A stretch of DNA of 64,000 nt from the NCBI RefSeq assembly GCF_021018895.1, contig NC_079372.1, forward strand, positions 21,099,237 to 21,163,236, read 5' to 3'. Source of the stretch: Seriola aureovittata. Its lineage: Eukaryota > Chordata > Actinopteri > Carangiformes > Carangidae. The notes beneath the pieces were generated by a model that did no database searches, was not told where the DNA came from, and saw nothing but the letters and a program-made list of their open reading frames with translations. Of the stretch, positions 1 to 12,910 are shown piece by piece. Each line of letters starts with the position of its first letter. Position 1 is the first letter of the stretch. Position numbers and translations under genes: made by a program.

Positions 1-1100
1 TGTTGAAGGTTTTCTGTTGTTTGGACTTGTGATTTTTTTCCCTGATATTTTATAAATCACAGACGGAATCAATTAATTGAGAAAACAATCAGCAGATAAA
101 TTAATATAGACAATAATCATTCGGTGCAGCCATAAAATTGTGCACTACATTCAGCCAAATGTGCCGCAGCGCAGATCTTGGTAAACTGTTGGAGATGTCT
201 CGCAGTTGTCCGACTTGTTCACTGCAAATACGACATTTAAAAATCATTTTCGTGCGAGTGTCTCAGGCTTCATTTAAAGTGTGTGATGTTTCATTGTAAT
301 TTTATTTCAGACTAAAGACAAAAGAGGCTGTTTTGGCAGGAAAATGAGCAAATGATCCTGATTCTAATTCAGCATGAAAAGCACCATTACCAGATACAAA
401 TATAAGGTTGACTATGAGGTTTTATGCCGTTTTTATTTCCCACATTTTATTCCAAAATGTCCGCCGCAGCGAGGAGCAGACGCCATGATGACTGTGGTTG
501 AATACTGGCTCTGGTTGTGTCTTTTGTTTCCTCTGAGCTCAGCAGAAACAGGTTTGACTTCATCCGTGTTGAACGTTTTGCCAGTAAAATAAAATGTAAA
601 GTGTGTTTCTGTGACACTTTCACCACTTCCTTCACGGGCGATGACGTCGAGCCGTTTGGACATCGAGTGAAGCTTGATTCACTTCCACTGCACAAAATGA
701 AAATAAATATGTTCCTGTGTAAATTGACTCTAATCAGATAACAACATATCAGATGGGATTTTTTTGTTGTTGTCAGGGACACGACTTTAGTTTGACTCTT
801 TGACATTAGAAACTTTTAATGAATAAAAGCCCTCGGGGAGGGAATAATCAGTCTTTCGTAAGATCACATTATGTATAAAAGATCAGCCGGAGTGATATTA
901 ATTATCTTTTCGGCTTTATTAGATAGAAAAAAAATCATCTCAGCTTCTCGCTGAGTCGTATGAGCAGAAAGTTCCTGCTGATGGAAGAAGACACACTTCA
1001 CAGACGAAGCTAAAACAAACGTCTTTTATCTTGGTCCTCTTTGCTCTGGCAGGTTTCCTGGAACATTTCTGATCCTCACAATGATAAAAACACACACACA

Positions 1101-1152
<52 letters not shown>

Positions 1153-1179
1153 CACGCACGCACGCACGCACGCGCACAC

Positions 1180-1235
<56 letters not shown>

Positions 1236-2247
1236 CCAAGATTCTGTCTTTTACCTGAACACAGATTAGAAACATGAAAAGAAATCTCTGAGTAAAGTCC
1301 CATGATGACGGTTTAAAGGCTGCAGCAGCAGCACCGGTGAATTAAGATGTTTACTGCTCCTCTCACCACCTTGTGTACTTTATTGTACAGAAGAATATGA
1401 GTCATACACGCATCAATTAAAATAAGGGATAAAATCATTATATTATAAGTTTGTCTGCTTGTTTCTGTCGGCACAGTAGAAGATTTCCAGCTGTTGTGGG
1501 TTTTAGCAAAGTGAAACATGGAGAGTGGTGCTGATGATTCTCTGGTCGTGTCACCAGTCACTACATTATTATAAAAGTGACAACAACATCTAAAAAGAGA
1601 CAGAACAATCACCACATTTTGAAGTTTTGAAAGTGACTTTGTGTGTATGTTTTTATTGATTTTGTCTCGTGTCATTTTCTCTTTGATCCTTAAGAACCTA
1701 AAGTTTCAGTCCACTTGTATGTAAAGCTTTACGAGCACGAGCCACATGAACTGTAGAAAAATATCACCTCTAGTCTTATTCAGTTAAACAGGTAGTTTTT
1801 AGAAAAATAATGTCCATTTCTATTTATAAAAGGCAAAAAACAAAAACAAAAATACTTCTAACTGTAATTCTGGGCCCAGAGAAGAAGCCAATGCAACAGA
1901 ACTAAACTCCAGCGCCAGCAGACGTGAACACGAGCACAAACTGACCTCACCGACTCAAACATGGGGGAACTGTCAAGGAAATAATCAAACTAGGACTAAA
2001 ACGCTGCCTCTTCCCATGATGCTGCAGGAACATGGTGCCGTCCAATCAGTCATCAACACTATTTAAGCTGTGACTCCCGCTGGGAACCGTAGTGTCAGAT
2101 ATTACTAAAAAAACAGAAACAGATAAACGTTATTTATTCGTGTGTGTGAATTTTGAGTGTCATGCTAAAAGAGTTCCCATCATGCCTTTGGTTCAGTGTG
2201 TGGCTTGCTGGTGCTTAACTCCTCTCCCCTCTGTCCCTCCCTCTCAG
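1..2247 (+). other. Upstream intron (partial)
   Basis: Noncoding sequence 5' of exon 1, presumably the end of an intron because exon 1 starts at an AG acceptor with an open frame. It is AT-rich with one long CA/CACG microsatellite (1090-1232). I see no further exon, promoter or recognisable transposon; the 60-120 aa frames here overlap each other on both strands and look random. Confidence 0.7.
1090..1232. repeat. CA / CACG microsatellite
   Basis: About 143 bp. The first half alternates CACG units, the second is pure (CA)n. Confidence 0.95.
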
Positions 2248-2397
2248 GTGGCGAAGGACGTGTCCATCCGTCTCCACAGCCAGCTGGACAGCGTGGAGAA
2301 GAAGAGGACTCGTCTGGAGAAGGAGAACGAGGAGCTGAGGGTCCGACTGCAGGACCTGGAGGTCGCCAAACAGGTCCTGCAGCAGGAGATCGACAAG
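2248..2397 (+). CDS. Exon 1 of visible set: MTCL/SOGA-family coiled coil
   Basis: 150 nt, 50 codons, phase 0 to 0, residues 1-50. The acceptor is a good pyrimidine tract (cctctgtccctccctctcag) and the donor is aag|gtaaga. It encodes a highly charged helix starting VAKDVSIRLHSQL and ending QVLQQEIDK, with Leu/Val spaced in heptads and no proline or glycine, as expected for a parallel coiled coil. The AKDVS-RLH...L-KENEELR pattern is characteristic of the region before the KRRG-type linker in MTCL/SOGA proteins. It is an internal exon because no in-frame ATG is needed and the frame is open across the acceptor. The short upstream frame starting at 2092 is intronic read-through and not the gene start. 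Confidence 0.9.
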
Positions 2398-3423
2398 GTA
2401 AGATCAGAGAGTCCAGACTGTGACCTGTGGAGCCAGCTGCTGAATGCTGGTGCATAAATGAGTTCATGGCTCGGTGAAGAGGCTCCTTTACGGTTCTTTA
2501 ACAGACGTTCAGAGCTGAATGAAACTGTCACCGGCTGCAGGTTGGAACAGTTTCTAGTGGTGAGAGTTTTCTCAGATGAATTTAGTTTATAGAGTCTTCT
2601 CCAGTTTTCTCCAAAGTGAAGATCTCAGCTAAACACTGCGGTTCAGGCAGATCCTTATTCATCCAGTCGTCTTTGAAGGAAACTGTGTTTACTGAGCTCA
2701 CTTTGCCTCAGTAGAGCCCGTCTCTGTTTTTATCTGGTGTTGACTTTGTTTCTGTCACTCTGCTGCCGCTCCAGAGACTTTTCTGTTACAGGAAGTGTGT
2801 AGTCAGTAAAGCACTGCAATGAAAGGGAAGACTTAAATTTGATGTCGGGGTGAGCTTAAGTGAAAATAAACAAAGCAGAGTTGGCGTTGCGTTCCCTTTT
2901 TCCAAAATGAAATAAATAAAGACAAATTGATGTTGCAGCCTTCACTGTGGGCGAACCGAGACGGACTCTCCTGAAGTGAGTGAAAAGCAGAAAATGAAGC
3001 CTTGTCGTTCTGCCCATTGTCTCTTTTCCCTGATGCCTGATGGTCTGATGGTCATGGCCTTGGCCCAGGACCAGGCCCCTGATGTGGGTCAGGCTTGGAT
3101 GGATGGCTGGGCTGCTGGCAGGGGATGTGGGTCTGTCTGCTCCGGTCTGGCTGAACTGTGTGTTCCCTCGATACAATTGCCAGTTTAGTGTCGAGGGACG
3201 GCCGGGACGCTCGATGTGTCACGCTGCTGACTTTACAGCAGCTGGTTTCTCTGAGTAAACTACTTTGTTGTCCTTCTTGTTCATCGGCGAGTGTGAAATG
3301 GAGTGTGTGACAGATTGGAGATACTTCACTCCCTCCTTTAACTGTGTTGTGTTGATAGTCTTGTCTCACGCTCATTACAAAGAATCCTCTTTTTACGAGA
3401 GTTAAACTTCCTTCAGACACTTT

Positions 3424-4070
3424 TTAAACTCAAAAAATCCTCTGCTGTGATTCATGTTTAGTTTCATGTTTTCACACATAAAAACTGGGTCTGAAGCTCG
3501 TCTCCTCTCACTTCCTGGTTGAGAAATCTGGATCAGGCCTTGAGCCCCGCCCACCACCTGCTTGCTCCAGGTGGACAAGTGAAAGAGCAGCGAGTATCAA
3601 GATGGTTAGAGGAGGAAACATCAGAGAGACTCAGCCACATGTTTGAGCCTCAGTCAGACCCAGACTCAGAGGAGTCTGAGACCAGAACCAGAGACTAGCA
3701 GACGGGTCAGAACCGTTAGCATAGTTAGCATCTTCTTATTTGTTCATGTTGTTTGTTAGCTTGTAACTGACAGTGGCTGACACAGTGTTAGCAGTTGTGC
3801 TAATGCTAACTCTCTCTCTCTGCACTGACAAGGTTTCAGGTGTATTTAGCCCCGCCCCCACAAGCTGACAGGATTGGTTCCTTAGGGTTGTGACGTATTA
3901 AACCTTGAATCTGTGTTTATGAGACTGTCATTGGTTCACTGCAGTTCAAGGTGGAAACACTCAGTCATGGTGTTGATGATTATTTCATCATCATCTGTCT
4001 TGTATTGTATAAAAACATCATGTGGACGTTAACGAGGTCAAACACTGGATTGATTTTCATCAGACGAAGT
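3424..4070 (+). repeat. Dispersed repeat family B, copy 1
   Basis: Long unit with blocks tcctctgctgtgattcatgt, tcacttcctggttgagaaat, gagccccgcccaccacctg, gttagcatagttagcatctt and tcattggttcactgcagttc, ending near a tggacgttaa block. Matching copies occur at 22230 and 45740 and partial ones at 11163 and 24992. No coding capacity and no clear terminal inverted repeat; class unknown. Confidence 0.75.
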
Positions 4071-4631
4071 ATTAACCTGCAAAAAGGATTTTAATGTTGC
4101 AGATGGTTGAAGTTCTCACCTGTTTCTTTTTATCAGCTGGTGGATTGTATCACATGTTTTGCATTGCTGGTTGCAGAATATTTTTCCCCACTGTCACTTA
4201 ATGCTTAATGCTCTTTGGGAGTTGTAGTCGACTTCTGCCATTCATTTTCTATACACAAAGGGTTGCCGTGTCTTTTTTTTTTTTTAAATCAAAGATATTT
4301 TTAACACAGTTCCTCATTTGTTGTTCTGATGATTCAGCATCAATCTGAGTCTTGAACACTGTCTGTGCACAGAATGAACAAGGCTTAAACGTGTAGAGGC
4401 CTGGAAGCTCAAAATAATTCCCATATAATAATTTCCCATATGTGAAGAGTATGAGTAGAAGTCTTTAGCCCGCAGACTGGCCAGATGCCTGCCATGCTGA
4501 GGGGCTCTCTGTCTGTTTGCTGGCGGCCTGAGTAACATGGTTTCATAAGCTGTGTTTGGGTCTGTTGTGTTGAGTTATGCTAACCCTGCAGAGAGGGGGA
4601 TTCTTCACATAGCTGATATGATTCATGGAAC

Positions 4632-4633
<2 letters not shown>

Positions 4634-4696
<63 letters not shown>
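4634..4696. repeat. (GT)n microsatellite
   Basis: Pure GT array ending in a cgcccgcgcgc stretch. Confidence 0.95.
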
Positions 4697-4699
<3 letters not shown>

Positions 4700-6098
4700 C
4701 CGCGCGCTCAAACACACAGGAATGTCTCACCTTTGATCATACAGAATCAATGAGAGAATTCAAGCTGGACAAAATGAAGGTGAGATGAGAAAAACGCTTT
4801 TGGAGAGAGAGAGATCAAGTTACAAGAATATAGATATATATAAAGCAGACTGGACACAAAAGGCATTTAAGCACATAGACAACGGAGGCTTTGGTGATTC
4901 ACAGGTGTAGAGCAGGTTTGTGAATTATTGATTGTGTTGTGGTGGCGGCTGCAGCTTCCAGTCTGGACTGATATTGATGTTCTTGAAAAAGCAGAGGGGG
5001 TGAGACCTTTTTCTGTGCTGCTGGAGGTTTTCAATATTTTACTGTGAAGTGCAGAAGGCTCAGTCTCTGCAAACCAAACAGGTCCTACTCTTTCATACAG
5101 GAAGTGAGGCCGCGCCGATCATCTCAGTGTGAAACAACACAAACAAACGCAGCTCTCTGTCTCTACAGAGCTGATGCTGTAGGTAAAGATATTGCTAGCT
5201 TAGTGTGCTATGCATTTTTATTATGAAATACAACTTCTCAGCTCTTTCCACTTAATCTGCATATGTTAATGAACTGCTGATGCTAATATGTCACTGTCAC
5301 CTCAGCTGTAGCTAATAGAAGCTAAAGCTAAACTGTATGTTAGCACATTATTAGCAACGTGTTAGTGACTTCTGTAGCCTACACTTGCGTTTGGTGTTTG
5401 TATGCTAATATTAGCTGCATTTACCTCCTTGTTTACAGGACTTTACTTCACAGAATAATGTGAACCAAAGGTTAAAAAAACTAAACATTTAGATTATTAT
5501 GAGCTGAAAATAAATTTTTAACTTAAGAAAAACAATGTCAGCCGTGCTCATCGAATTAAAAAGCGTGTTACCAACTTACTCCCGTTAAAATTATCATCAT
5601 GAATTCAAGCAAAGCATTTAAAAAAATTTTTTTTCCAAAAGACATCACGTGTTTCCTCTGATACCATGGCAAACTTCATACAAGTTACAGCGCCATTATT
5701 AGCCGTTAGCCTCCAGTAACCAGAGACTAGCACACACTTAAAAAGAGCAAGTTAACTTTAGTTGCCATTTTTAAATTCATTCATTAAATTAAATAGACAC
5801 AACTCAATTCTTAAGTAAACTTAACCAGTGGATATAAAGTCAACAGAACTTAAAACGTGTTTAACAGCCCAAATTAAACAGAAATATACATTTTATTAAA
5901 CAAGAAAGAAGCATCATTGTGTACAAACACTGTTAGCTGGGTGAGTTAGCTAAATGCTAGTCTACGTTGCTATTGTTTTTGTTGTAGGCCTATGTGTGCA
6001 GTGTTAGCTATCTGTTATTGTCTGAGAGAATGTCAATGTATTTATCTCACTCTGCTCTCAGGCCAACACACTCCTCTGTTGTTTACCAATCTGTGAGT

Positions 6099-6151
6099 AA
6101 ACAAACAAACAACACAAACAAACAAACAAACAACACAAACAACACAAACAG
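6099..6151. repeat. (AAAC)n-like repeat
   Basis: aaacaaacaacac units followed by the pyrimidine-rich stretch 6190-6560. Confidence 0.85.
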
Positions 6152-6962
6152 ACAAGGAGAAGGGAGACGTCGCCTCTCTTCTTAATTTTCTCTATATTCT
6201 CCTTTTCTCCCGTCCCTCCCTGACAGACTGACACCACCTCCCCCAGCCTCCATCCCTCCCTCGCTCCCTCCATCTCATTCTCCCCATTTATTATCACCTT
6301 CCATTCTCCCTCCCTCCCTCCCTCCTGCTGCTCCCATAGAGACTCAGAGGAATGCTGATGCGAGGATTTTTTTTTTTTTTATCCCGTCTCCCTCCGTCTG
6401 TCCTCCTCCTCCTCCTCCTCCCTCTCGTGTCCTCCCCCTCTTGGATCGCCGTCTCCCTCCTCCATGTCAAAGCCTTTACTCCCTCTCTCACTCATACCTC
6501 TCCATTTTTGTCTCTCTCTCTCTTTTTTCCCTCCCTCCCATCCCTCTGTAAAACCATCGATCCATTCCAGCTGTTTGACCTTTGGAGGAGGCAAGGTGGG
6601 ATTTGATGAAGACAGGAATATTGGGTTAGAGTCACAGAAGGATGTAGGTTAGGATGTATAGAAGGTGGTCAGGGAGGATGGAGAGGGTGTGTCCTCTCCA
6701 GGTGTTTTGTCATCTGAAGGTGAGGAGGCTTGACGAGGGGGAAGGAGTGATGGAAGGGAGAGAGGAAGAAAGGATGGTGTGGCAGATAAAATAAACAGAA
6801 ACATCTTCTGAATCTTCTTTGTTTACGTCTTGTCAACAGAGTGAACTGGCTGCTGGATCTCTATTTTCCTCCCGGCCTCAATCATGTGTGTCGCTGGATT
6901 TCAGTGTTTCTGTTTCATTCAGGTTTGAGTGAACTGTTGAACACGGTGTCCCTTCACCCTGT

Positions 6963-6994
6963 GAATGAATGAATGAATGAATGAATGAATGAAT
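6963..6994. repeat. (GAAT)8 microsatellite
   Basis: Eight tandem GAAT units. Confidence 0.95.
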
Positions 6995-7149
6995 GTGTGA
7001 TGGACAGCCAGAGGAGTGGTGGAGCAGAGTGGAGGGTAATGAAAGTTCGGTCACACTGGTGCCCATCAGGGGACGATAAGCAGAATAAATGAACAGCTTT
7101 GACCTTGTGAGGCTGGATGGAACGATGGATCAAAGAGTGATGTGAAAAT

Positions 7150-7290
7150 GTGAAAATAAAGATGTACGTCGCCTCACAGTGGGCTGCTCCGCCGTCGCCA
7201 TCTTGGCAGTGTCTGACTCCGCCCCTAACTCCCAGCTAATCCAAAAATGGGCAAAGAGGAGGGGCATGTGTGGAGCTGAGACTGCAGAGT
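7150..7290 (+). repeat. Dispersed repeat family C, 5' fragment
   Basis: Matches the 5' part of the 18657 copy (gctgctccgccgtcgccatc, cccagctaatccaaaaatgg, gtgtggagctgagact). Confidence 0.68.
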
Positions 7291-8115
7291 TTATGACACT
7301 AGCTAAGTTTTGGCAACTATGCGTCATCTTCAGCTCTTAAAAAATAAGCCAATTATCCATCGAATCAAATAATAATAATATTATTATATTCAGGCAGAGA
7401 GGAATGAGGCAGGTGTTAACAAGATTGTTAGTAAAAAAAAAAAATTCCAATTCAATCAGGTGAATAAACACGTATTCTTCAGCTAGTGCAGCTAAACAAC
7501 AGCTAATTGTGTAGCTAGTATTCTAGCACGTGTGTTTTCTGCAGCTGTACATTAACTCCCATCGCTCCTCCTCACTGTTGTCGTCTCGCTGGAGAAGAAG
7601 CGCCGCACTTCCCTTTCAGACGCTCGCACTGAGGCGAGCTGCAGATCTGCTGAACGCTGCTGCTCTGCTACCAGCCTCAGTCCTGGAGCTTCTTTGTTCG
7701 CACGCTGCAACACAAGCTGACCAGAAAGGCTTTTTTATTCCAGCTGTGGCCACACCGCCTCAAGGTGACTGTGCACAAAGGAGTAAGAGAGAGATGGAGA
7801 GGGTAAAAGAAGGAAGAGGTAGACAGATGGAGGAAGGTGAAGTGGAGGGATACAAAGGCTGGTCGGTCGGTTGAACAAGAGTAATTCTCCTGAGAAACAG
7901 AGAAAGGTAAAGACACGGGAGGAAAACAAAGAAATTAGGCAAAGCAGAACAAAGAAGGAAGAGAGAGAGAGAGGAGGAAATTATACAGTGTAGAGAGAGA
8001 GAGGGAAAAGAAAGGTAGAGAAGAGGGACTGTACCATGTGGGGTCCTGGTAGGAGGGCTGGTCGACGACGAGATAACGGCTTTAATTGGAAAAAAAATAC
8101 TCAGTGACTGAAGAG

Positions 8116-8118
<3 letters not shown>

Positions 8119-8157
<39 letters not shown>

Positions 8158-8195
8158 TGTGTTTAAATCCTTTAAAGGTCATTCGGCAGGAGGTT

Positions 8196-8230
<35 letters not shown>

Positions 8231-8246
8231 CTCTCTCTCTCTCTCT
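8119..8246. repeat. (AT)16 and (TTTC)n/(CT)n microsatellites
   Basis: Pure AT array 8119-8150, then unique sequence, then TTTC units running into CT from 8194. Confidence 0.92.
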
Positions 8247-8426
8247 GTGAGAACAGGGTTATGTAGAATGAGTCCATTGAGGATGATAAGGTCACTCTGT
8301 CGTTGTGGCAACACACGTATATAAAACGGACACTTTTATGTTTGTTCACAAGATCTTCCCACGAAGCTGCTGTGAAGAACATGGACGTATAAAAGACACC
8401 GTCTCCAAAACCCCATTAACGTCCAG

Positions 8427-8660
8427 CGACAGTGTTTTTATTCCTCCACGTCGGCGACAGTCAGAGTCAGAGACATGTTGTTTTCAGGTCGTCCGTCTCA
8501 TTCTCGTGGACACGATATCTCAGTAACGCCTCGATGGAACTTCTTCTAATGTGGCACAAACATTCACTAGAACTCAAAGATGAACTGATTAGATCTTGGT
8601 GGACAAAGGTCAAAGGTCAAGGTCACTTTGACATCATAATGTTCTGCAAAAACACCTCTG
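8427..8660 (+). repeat. Dispersed repeat family A, copy 1 (carries DR1 site)
   Basis: Starts near attcctccacgtcggcgaca and continues through a conserved stretch with acgatatctcagtaacgcctcgatgg, tggcacaaacattcac and ggtcaaaggtcaaggtcac. The same ordered blocks recur at 12552, 44065 and 47112, all in this orientation, with a tail-only copy at 61250. Short frames here (for example the WTRYLSNAS-type peptides) are translations of the repeat and not a gene. An element of this kind is widespread in teleosts, as I recall; its transposon class is not clear from the sequence. Confidence 0.75.
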
Positions 8661-9131
8661 TCCATTATCCAGCGCTGTACCTCAGGAAGTAGAGACTGTG
8701 ACCATGTTTCCTGACACTCGGCTGGTTGGTGGAGGAAACAGTCGGTTGGTTAACCAGATTGTGAAACTAGTTAGTTATGGTAAGGTAAACACAGATCGTC
8801 ACTTTTGTTCCAAAACCTTTATTCGCAGCTCTGTGTGGAGATAAAAACTCTTCATCATGAAAGTTCCCGCCTCTCCTCTCTCTTAGGAATTTTTATTTCA
8901 GTATTTGTAAAACTTCCGCCGAGCTCAAGAAAAGAGACACTAATGTAGGTGACACTGCTGTCCACTGTAGTGCTGTATATACACTACTTTACTAAAAAAA
9001 GACCCACAATGCAATGCTTTGCCTTATTATTAGTGAGTAATTTGTTAATTTACAGCTCGCTATTGAGTAAACCACTGAGTGTTAAGGGAACGGTAAATGA
9101 GGAAACAAGCAAGTCATTTAGGACACACACC

Positions 9132-9154
9132 CTCCCTCTCTCTCTCTCTCTCTC

Positions 9155-9186
<32 letters not shown>

Positions 9187-9273
9187 CTCTATCTCTCTCT
9201 CTCTCCCTCTCTCCTTCTCTCTCTCTTTCTCTCTCTCCCTCTCTCTCTCTCCCTCTCTCTCTCCCTCTCTCTC
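9132..9273. repeat. (CT)n array with CCCT interruptions
   Basis: About 140 bp of CT with regular ccct and cttt interruptions, suggesting a higher-order repeat of about 40 bp. Confidence 0.92.
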
Positions 9274-9402
9274 GTTACTTCTGAAGGAAACTGTTCCCTG
9301 TTATTTCTGACTTTCAGGAAGTGCTGCCTATTGTTTGGACCGAGTTGAGGGATGTGGGGCAAAGTTAGCCGGAGACTGAGCAAGAGTGCGTTTGCTAGTG
9401 TG

Positions 9403-9404
<2 letters not shown>

Positions 9405-9448
<44 letters not shown>
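9405..9448. repeat. (GT)22 microsatellite
   Basis: Pure GT array. Confidence 0.95.
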
Positions 9449-9449
<1 letters not shown>

Positions 9450-9887
9450 CTAAAAGCGAAGACAGGGCGTTAACCTGCAGTGTGTTCGTGTACATTCCTA
9501 CACTGACCTTTTCCACGTGTGTTCCTGCTGCATGTGTGCACAGTTTGCAGTGTGAGTGTGTTTTATGTGCATCAGAATATCAGAGCAGAAAGAGAGAGAT
9601 AGAGAGAGGGCGAGAGAGATTCAAGGTTTGAAGGTAAAACCAGCAGCTTCAGATTTAAGGCCTCAATTAACCCTTTGAACCTGATTTTGGTTTTCACTCC
9701 CTTTATTTACAAGCTTATCGTGACCACAAGTCTCAGCTCGTCACGCCATGTATCATTAATGTCAGGTAGGTTGTGCTACACAGCTTCCATCATTCAGATT
9801 CAGAGGTTTCGAATGTCTTGAAACTCGTTTAAAAGACCTTAGAGAAAGTTATTTGTGCTGCATTAGTTCAGTGAAAGTATTAACACT

Positions 9888-9990
9888 GTCATTCATTATC
9901 ATGTTGTATTCACCACTGGTAGTCCAGGCTGATGAGAGCCAATCAGGAGAGACCGTGGCTGTGACCTCATCGTTTACAGAGTTCACTTCA
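9888..9990 (+). repeat. Fragment related to the 20237-20674 repeat
   Basis: cattcattatcatgttgtat through tgacctcatcgtttacag is nearly identical to 20468-20560. The inverted CGTCCACACGAC ends are missing. Confidence 0.6.
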
Positions 9991-10228
9991 TCTCACCTGG
10001 CTTATCACAGCTCTGTCGTTCATTGGTCAGTCTTTTTTCCTCGTGGTTTGTCTCAGGCCGACGGGACACGAGGAAAAGCTGAGGTTTGTCTGCAGGGAAA
10101 CCAGCGTTGTTAAATGGGTCAGAGCATCAAAGCAGCCCCGGTTTAAACTCAGCTTTAACTGGGTCAGAGTGATTGATTAGACTGAGGATGGTCTTAGAAG
10201 AACAGAGAGGGAAATCAGCCACGTAACA

Positions 10229-10250
10229 CCCCCCCCCCCCCCCCCCCCCC
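10229..10250. repeat. C homopolymer (22 nt)
   Basis: Uninterrupted C run; the length is prone to assembly error. It is followed by a purine-rich region (10320-10760). Confidence 0.9.
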
Positions 10251-10823
10251 AACTCCACACCAGAGACAAGATGATGTGTGTGTTCAAGAAGACAATCACA
10301 TGAGGAAAAGTTATTTCTGTTTCTGAGGTTTGAGAGGAAGAAGGAGCAGGAGGATAATCTGATCACTGCACGGTGTAAGTTAATTATTATAGATGGATAG
10401 AAGAAGAGAGTGATAGAAGAACAAATATTTAGATAGAGGACGAGCTTGGTGAGAGCAGAGATGGAGAAGGGGCGAGATACAGAGAGAAAACAATAAGAAC
10501 AGAGGAGGAAGACGAAGAGATGACGAGACAATGAGGAGTGGAGATAAATACAGAATGAGAATGATAAATAAAGATAAAGAAAAGGAGATGATAGAGTGAG
10601 AGAGAGGAAGAGGGCATGGGGATGGAAAAGACAACAAAAGATAAAAATAGAGGCATGAACAGAGGAGGGAAAAAACAAGGGAAGATTTTAGAAAAAAGAA
10701 AGGAGAGAGGAAGAAAAACAGAAAGAGAAAGAGAAAGAGAGGGAAGACAAAGGGAATTTTGCCAGCAGCGTTTCTGGGTTGACGGGAGCTTCAATGGTAC
10801 CAGTGGGACAGACAAAGGTTACA

Positions 10824-10825
<2 letters not shown>

Positions 10826-10906
<81 letters not shown>

Positions 10907-11030
10907 ATCTACACACACACACAGAGTTGTGCATTTGTTCATGTTCACACGATAGCCACACATAACGTTATAGCAGCACACACACTGTAATGTATAGGAG
11001 AGCACAGAGTCCTTTGGGGAACCCAAGGCC

Positions 11031-11089
<59 letters not shown>

Positions 11090-11093
11090 CACA
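10826..11093. repeat. Two (CA)n arrays
   Basis: Arrays at 10826-10922 and 11033-11093, separated by about 110 bp of unique sequence. Confidence 0.95.
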
Positions 11094-11162
11094 GTAGCAG
11101 CAGCAGTACAAGGGCAAACCAAAGAATAATATATCACTGTAGTCACTTTATCACTTTCTGAA

Positions 11163-11432
11163 CAGTTAGCATAGTTAGCATCTATAACTCTGTACTGACA
11201 AAGTTTCAGGTGTATTTAGCCCCGCCCCCCCGTCCCCACAAGCTGACAGGATTGGTTCCTTAGGGTTGTGACGTATGAAACCTTAAATCTGTGTTTATGA
11301 GTCTGTCATTGGTTCACTGCAGTTCAAGGTGGAAACACTCAGTCATGGTGTTGATGATTATTTCATCATCATGTGTCTGTATTATATAAAAACATCATGT
11401 GGACGTTAACAAGGTGAAACACTGGATTTTCA
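11163..11432 (+). repeat. Dispersed repeat family B, 3' half
   Basis: Starts at cagttagcatagttagcat and runs to ggacgttaacaaggtgaaac, matching the 3' half of copy 1 almost base for base. The C-run in ccccgccccccc differs in length. Confidence 0.75.
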
Positions 11433-12551
11433 TCTGTAATACAAAGCACCGCTCTGACCTCCACTTCCTGTCTTTCTCTGTGTTCATAACGGTGTCACAC
11501 AGATTTATAGAGTTCTTCTCTCCTGAGCTCAGAGGAAGAGCGGCGCTCATAACGCCTCCACGATGTGATGACGCTTTTACATACAGATGATTAGCGCTGT
11601 GTCTTTGCCGCTGCCTCGTGTTGACTCGCCTCCCTGCCAATATTTGTGTTAAAACTTTCGACAGTGGGAACATCTCTTAGAGACCTGGAGGGGGTGCAGA
11701 GGTAATTTCATGCCTCAGTAGCAGTAACATGAGTCTGTCTGAGGTGCCCCCCCCCCCACCCAGTACTTAAGGGCAGAGAGGTGTTGGAGTCACTGATGGA
11801 GACACTGGGAGGTGACTGGGGAGTAAAAAAACACTGTAAAAACACAAGAGGGAAGGACAAGAACAGAGGATTAGGGGGCAGAAAGAGGGAGGAGGGGGGG
11901 GGTAAATAGAGGGATGAATGTGTCGAGCATTCGGTGATAGAAACCCTGCTGCAGGGAGGAGATCAACACAAACAGCCCTTTGTCTGTCGTCCACTCACAG
12001 CGTCTGATGCTTTAATAGGATTCATTTAGACACAGTGTCACTTAGTTTTTATCAAATTTTTTATCTCAGAGTCGGAGCTGAGATTGATGCTAACCTTTGT
12101 CCTGACTGTTTCTTTGATCACTCATGAACCAGACGTTCAGCAGGTTTTTACCAGCAGCTGAATGATCCACAGAGGTTTCCTCCTCTCCACAACAAACACA
12201 CCAGGGGATTAAAACACAATTCAACAACATACAGAACATAGTTCGAGTTGTGTTTAGACATTTTAAGTTAGAGATTATAACTCTAAAAAATTAATTAATA
12301 ATCAAAATTGTTGAAAGAATAGAGAGATCATTGTAGAAATAATTAAAAGCTGTTTTCTGACGACGTTCTAAAACAGGCTGTAAAATAAAAGCTCACCTCT
12401 AACTGCAGGACACTTTATCTGAGTGCTAATGCGTTACCAGAAGATGACTCTGAACAGCTGCTACATCAGTGTTCACAGGTGTAAATGTCACCTTTTGTTG
12501 GAGGCGTGGAACACCGCCCATACATTGACCTTTTATTTTTTTTTACATTTG

Positions 12552-12910
12552 TATTCCTCTACACCGGCGACAGTCAGAGCAGCAGCCATATTGTTTTCAG
12601 GCTGTACGTACGTCTCATTCTTGTGGACACGTTATCTCTATAACGCCTCGAAGGAACTTCTTCAAATTTGGCACAAACATTCATTTTGACTCAAGGATGA
12701 ACTGATTAGATTTTGGTGGCTAAAGGTCAAAGGTCAAGGTCAGTGTGACCTCAGAAAACACTCTTCAGCCATTACCCAAGACTTACCACAGTAATTATGA
12801 CAAACTTTCACACTAATGGTTCATATTTTCTCTGACTCTGGATAAACAGGGATGAAACCTGAAACTAGTCCGAGTGGCGGAGGGATACGGCCGCGAGGAG
12901 GTGATTCTGG
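12552..12910 (+). repeat. Dispersed repeat family A, copy 2 (carries DR1 site)
   Basis: Same ordered blocks as copy 1 with a longer 3' part (tttcacactaatggttcatat, then ctagtccgagtggcggaggg and gaggaggtga). The AGGTCA half-sites are at 12724, 12731 and 12737. Confidence 0.75.

Noticed and set aside
2092..2247. Upstream extension of exon 1 as an alternative first exon
   Set aside because: The open frame continues only about 50 codons into the intron, has no family similarity, and a clear acceptor defines the exon start at 2248.
7760..8314. 184-codon minus strand frame
   Set aside because: Runs through AT and GAAA microsatellites and a purine-rich tract; compositional artefact.
8432..8692. 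Recurring WTRYLSNAS / WHKHSL-type peptides (also near 12600 and 47200)
   Set aside because: Similarity between the peptides comes from dispersed repeat family A; the frames are broken differently in each copy.
10127..10678. 183-codon minus strand frame
   Set aside because: Low-complexity Ser/Leu/Phe translation of a GA-rich tract plus a C homopolymer.
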